This document shows positions 22,320 through 22,790 of a stretch of 22,790 bases of DNA, piece by piece (position 1 is the stretch's first letter; each line of letters begins with the position of its first letter). The notes below the pieces were generated by a model that did no database searches, was not told the origin of the DNA, and saw nothing but the letters and a program-made list of their open reading frames with translations. The stretch is taken from contig JBALWS010000067.1 in the NCBI GenBank assembly GCA_036960405.1, positions 1 to 22,790 on the forward strand, read 5' to 3'. Source of the DNA: Motiliproteus sp036960405. Its GTDB lineage: Bacteria; Pseudomonadota; Gammaproteobacteria; Pseudomonadales; Balneatricaceae. The translations under genes were made by a program, and so were the position numbers.

Positions 22320-22790
22320 CTACTCCTGTTTATTGTTGCTGGGCGCAAGCCCTATGGTGGGTGAGGGCTTGCGGATATGGAAGCCTTGAGCGTAGGTAAT
22401 GTTGATCTCTTTTACCGCTTCTAAAACTTCCTCGCTTTCGACAAATTCGGCGATAGTTTTGGCGTTGAGTTCGTGTGCCAGACTGGTGATGGAACGAACT
22501 ACTGCGTTGTCTTTGTGGTCGTTGACCATGTTGGCGATGAACTCTCCTTCGATTTTGACGAAGTCTACCGGAAAGTGTTTCAGGTACTGGAATGATGAGA
22601 AGCCCGAGCCAAAATCATCGATGGCAAGTTGAAAGCCTTCTGCCTTCAGGTTGCCGACAAACTTTTCTAGCATGCTCATGTTCTTCACCGTATCGCGTTC
22701 GGTGATTTCGAATACCACACGCTCGGGTTCGATGTTGGCTTGCTTGGCTAGCTTTTTGACCTCTGGAAGAAACTCGCTCAGTACCACCGA
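22320..22790 (-). CDS. EAL-domain cyclic-di-GMP protein, C-terminal part, cut by window edge
   Basis: The reverse frame is open from the window edge to TAG at 22320 (156 codons). It is the second half of an EAL domain: FEITERD, AIDDFGSGFSSFQYLKHFPVDFVKIEGEF, KTIAEFVESEE and YAQGFHIRKPSP. The DD pair, the Lys of VKI, the Glu of AEFVE and the Gln of AQG, all needed for phosphodiesterase activity, are kept; the usual KID is KIE here. The EAL motif itself and any GGDEF or sensor domain lie outside. Catalytic activity is therefore likely but cannot be settled from this fragment. It ends 134 bases upstream of deaD on the same strand. Confidence 0.93.
   Translation of the reverse strand, partial: SVVLSEFLPEVKKLAKQANIEPERVVFEITERDTVKNMSMLEKFVGNLKAEGFQLAIDDFGSGFSSFQYLKHFPVDFVKIEGEFIANMVNDHKDNAVVRSITSLAHELNAKTIAEFVESEEVLEAVKEINITYAQGFHIRKPSPTIGLAPSNNKQE

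Noticed and set aside
1..22790. tRNA, rRNA, CRISPR, full insertion sequence or prophage genes
   Set aside because: I looked for tRNA T-loop patterns, spaced repeats and transposase or integrase motifs and found none beyond the 54-bp inverted-repeat remnant.

Overview
The window reads as a chromosomal segment of a Gram-negative gammaproteobacterium, probably free-living and aquatic. Support comes from TtcA, the EF-P hydroxylase EpmC, a YecA/YgfB-type UPF0149 protein, a DedA-like YqaA protein, many lipoproteins with clear lipoboxes, and a four-step Hut pathway with HutC. I cannot name the genus. The sequence is a draft scaffold: ten Ns at 4833-4842 interrupt a gene. Coding density is high, no stretch over 300 bases lacks a gene, and I see no tRNA, rRNA, CRISPR or intact IS. 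The one mobile-type trace is a 54-bp miniature inverted-repeat element at the hutC stop codon.

Region 1 (1-3958, minus strand) is histidine utilisation: hutC, then hutI-hutG-hutU with overlapping reading frames; hutU runs off the left edge. A sigma70-like promoter for hutIGU has its -10 and start region inside two overlapping TGTATATACA-type operators. This fits HutC repression relieved by urocanate.

Region 2 (4194-7584, plus) is an envelope unit: a secreted DUF3015 protein, a terminator-like hairpin, a DUF4105 (Lnb-type) periplasmic/outer-membrane protein containing the assembly gap, a translationally coupled alpha/beta-hydrolase lipoprotein, and a 34-residue lipoprotein.

Region 3 (7636-11147) holds a cation-diffusion-facilitator transporter, a DUF1499 protein, a four-helix membrane protein, a small lipoprotein and a UPF0149 protein. 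A perfect 25-base palindrome lies just 3' of the UPF0149 gene.

Region 4 (11274-16250, plus) carries recQ with a long C-terminal extension, a yqaA-like gene, ttcA, a coiled-coil lipoprotein and epmC; the last two overlap by one base.

Region 5 (16273-20231) is the most unusual part. A minus-strand series runs from a monofunctional, alphaproteobacterial-style prephenate dehydratase to a membrane-anchored small protein, a SCO1/SenC copper chaperone and a PCu(A)C chaperone with a His/Met-rich tail. Divergent to it, a promoter drives a predicted cupredoxin followed by two tandem paralogous small lipoproteins that share a GCVD...YFCR core I do not recognise. Together this looks like a periplasmic copper-handling or oxidase-assembly locus with a new lipoprotein family attached.

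Region 6 (20235-22790) contains a heptamer tandem repeat, a bidirectional hairpin, the cold-shock RNA helicase gene deaD (csdA), and the C-terminal end of an EAL-domain cyclic-di-GMP protein that runs off the right edge.
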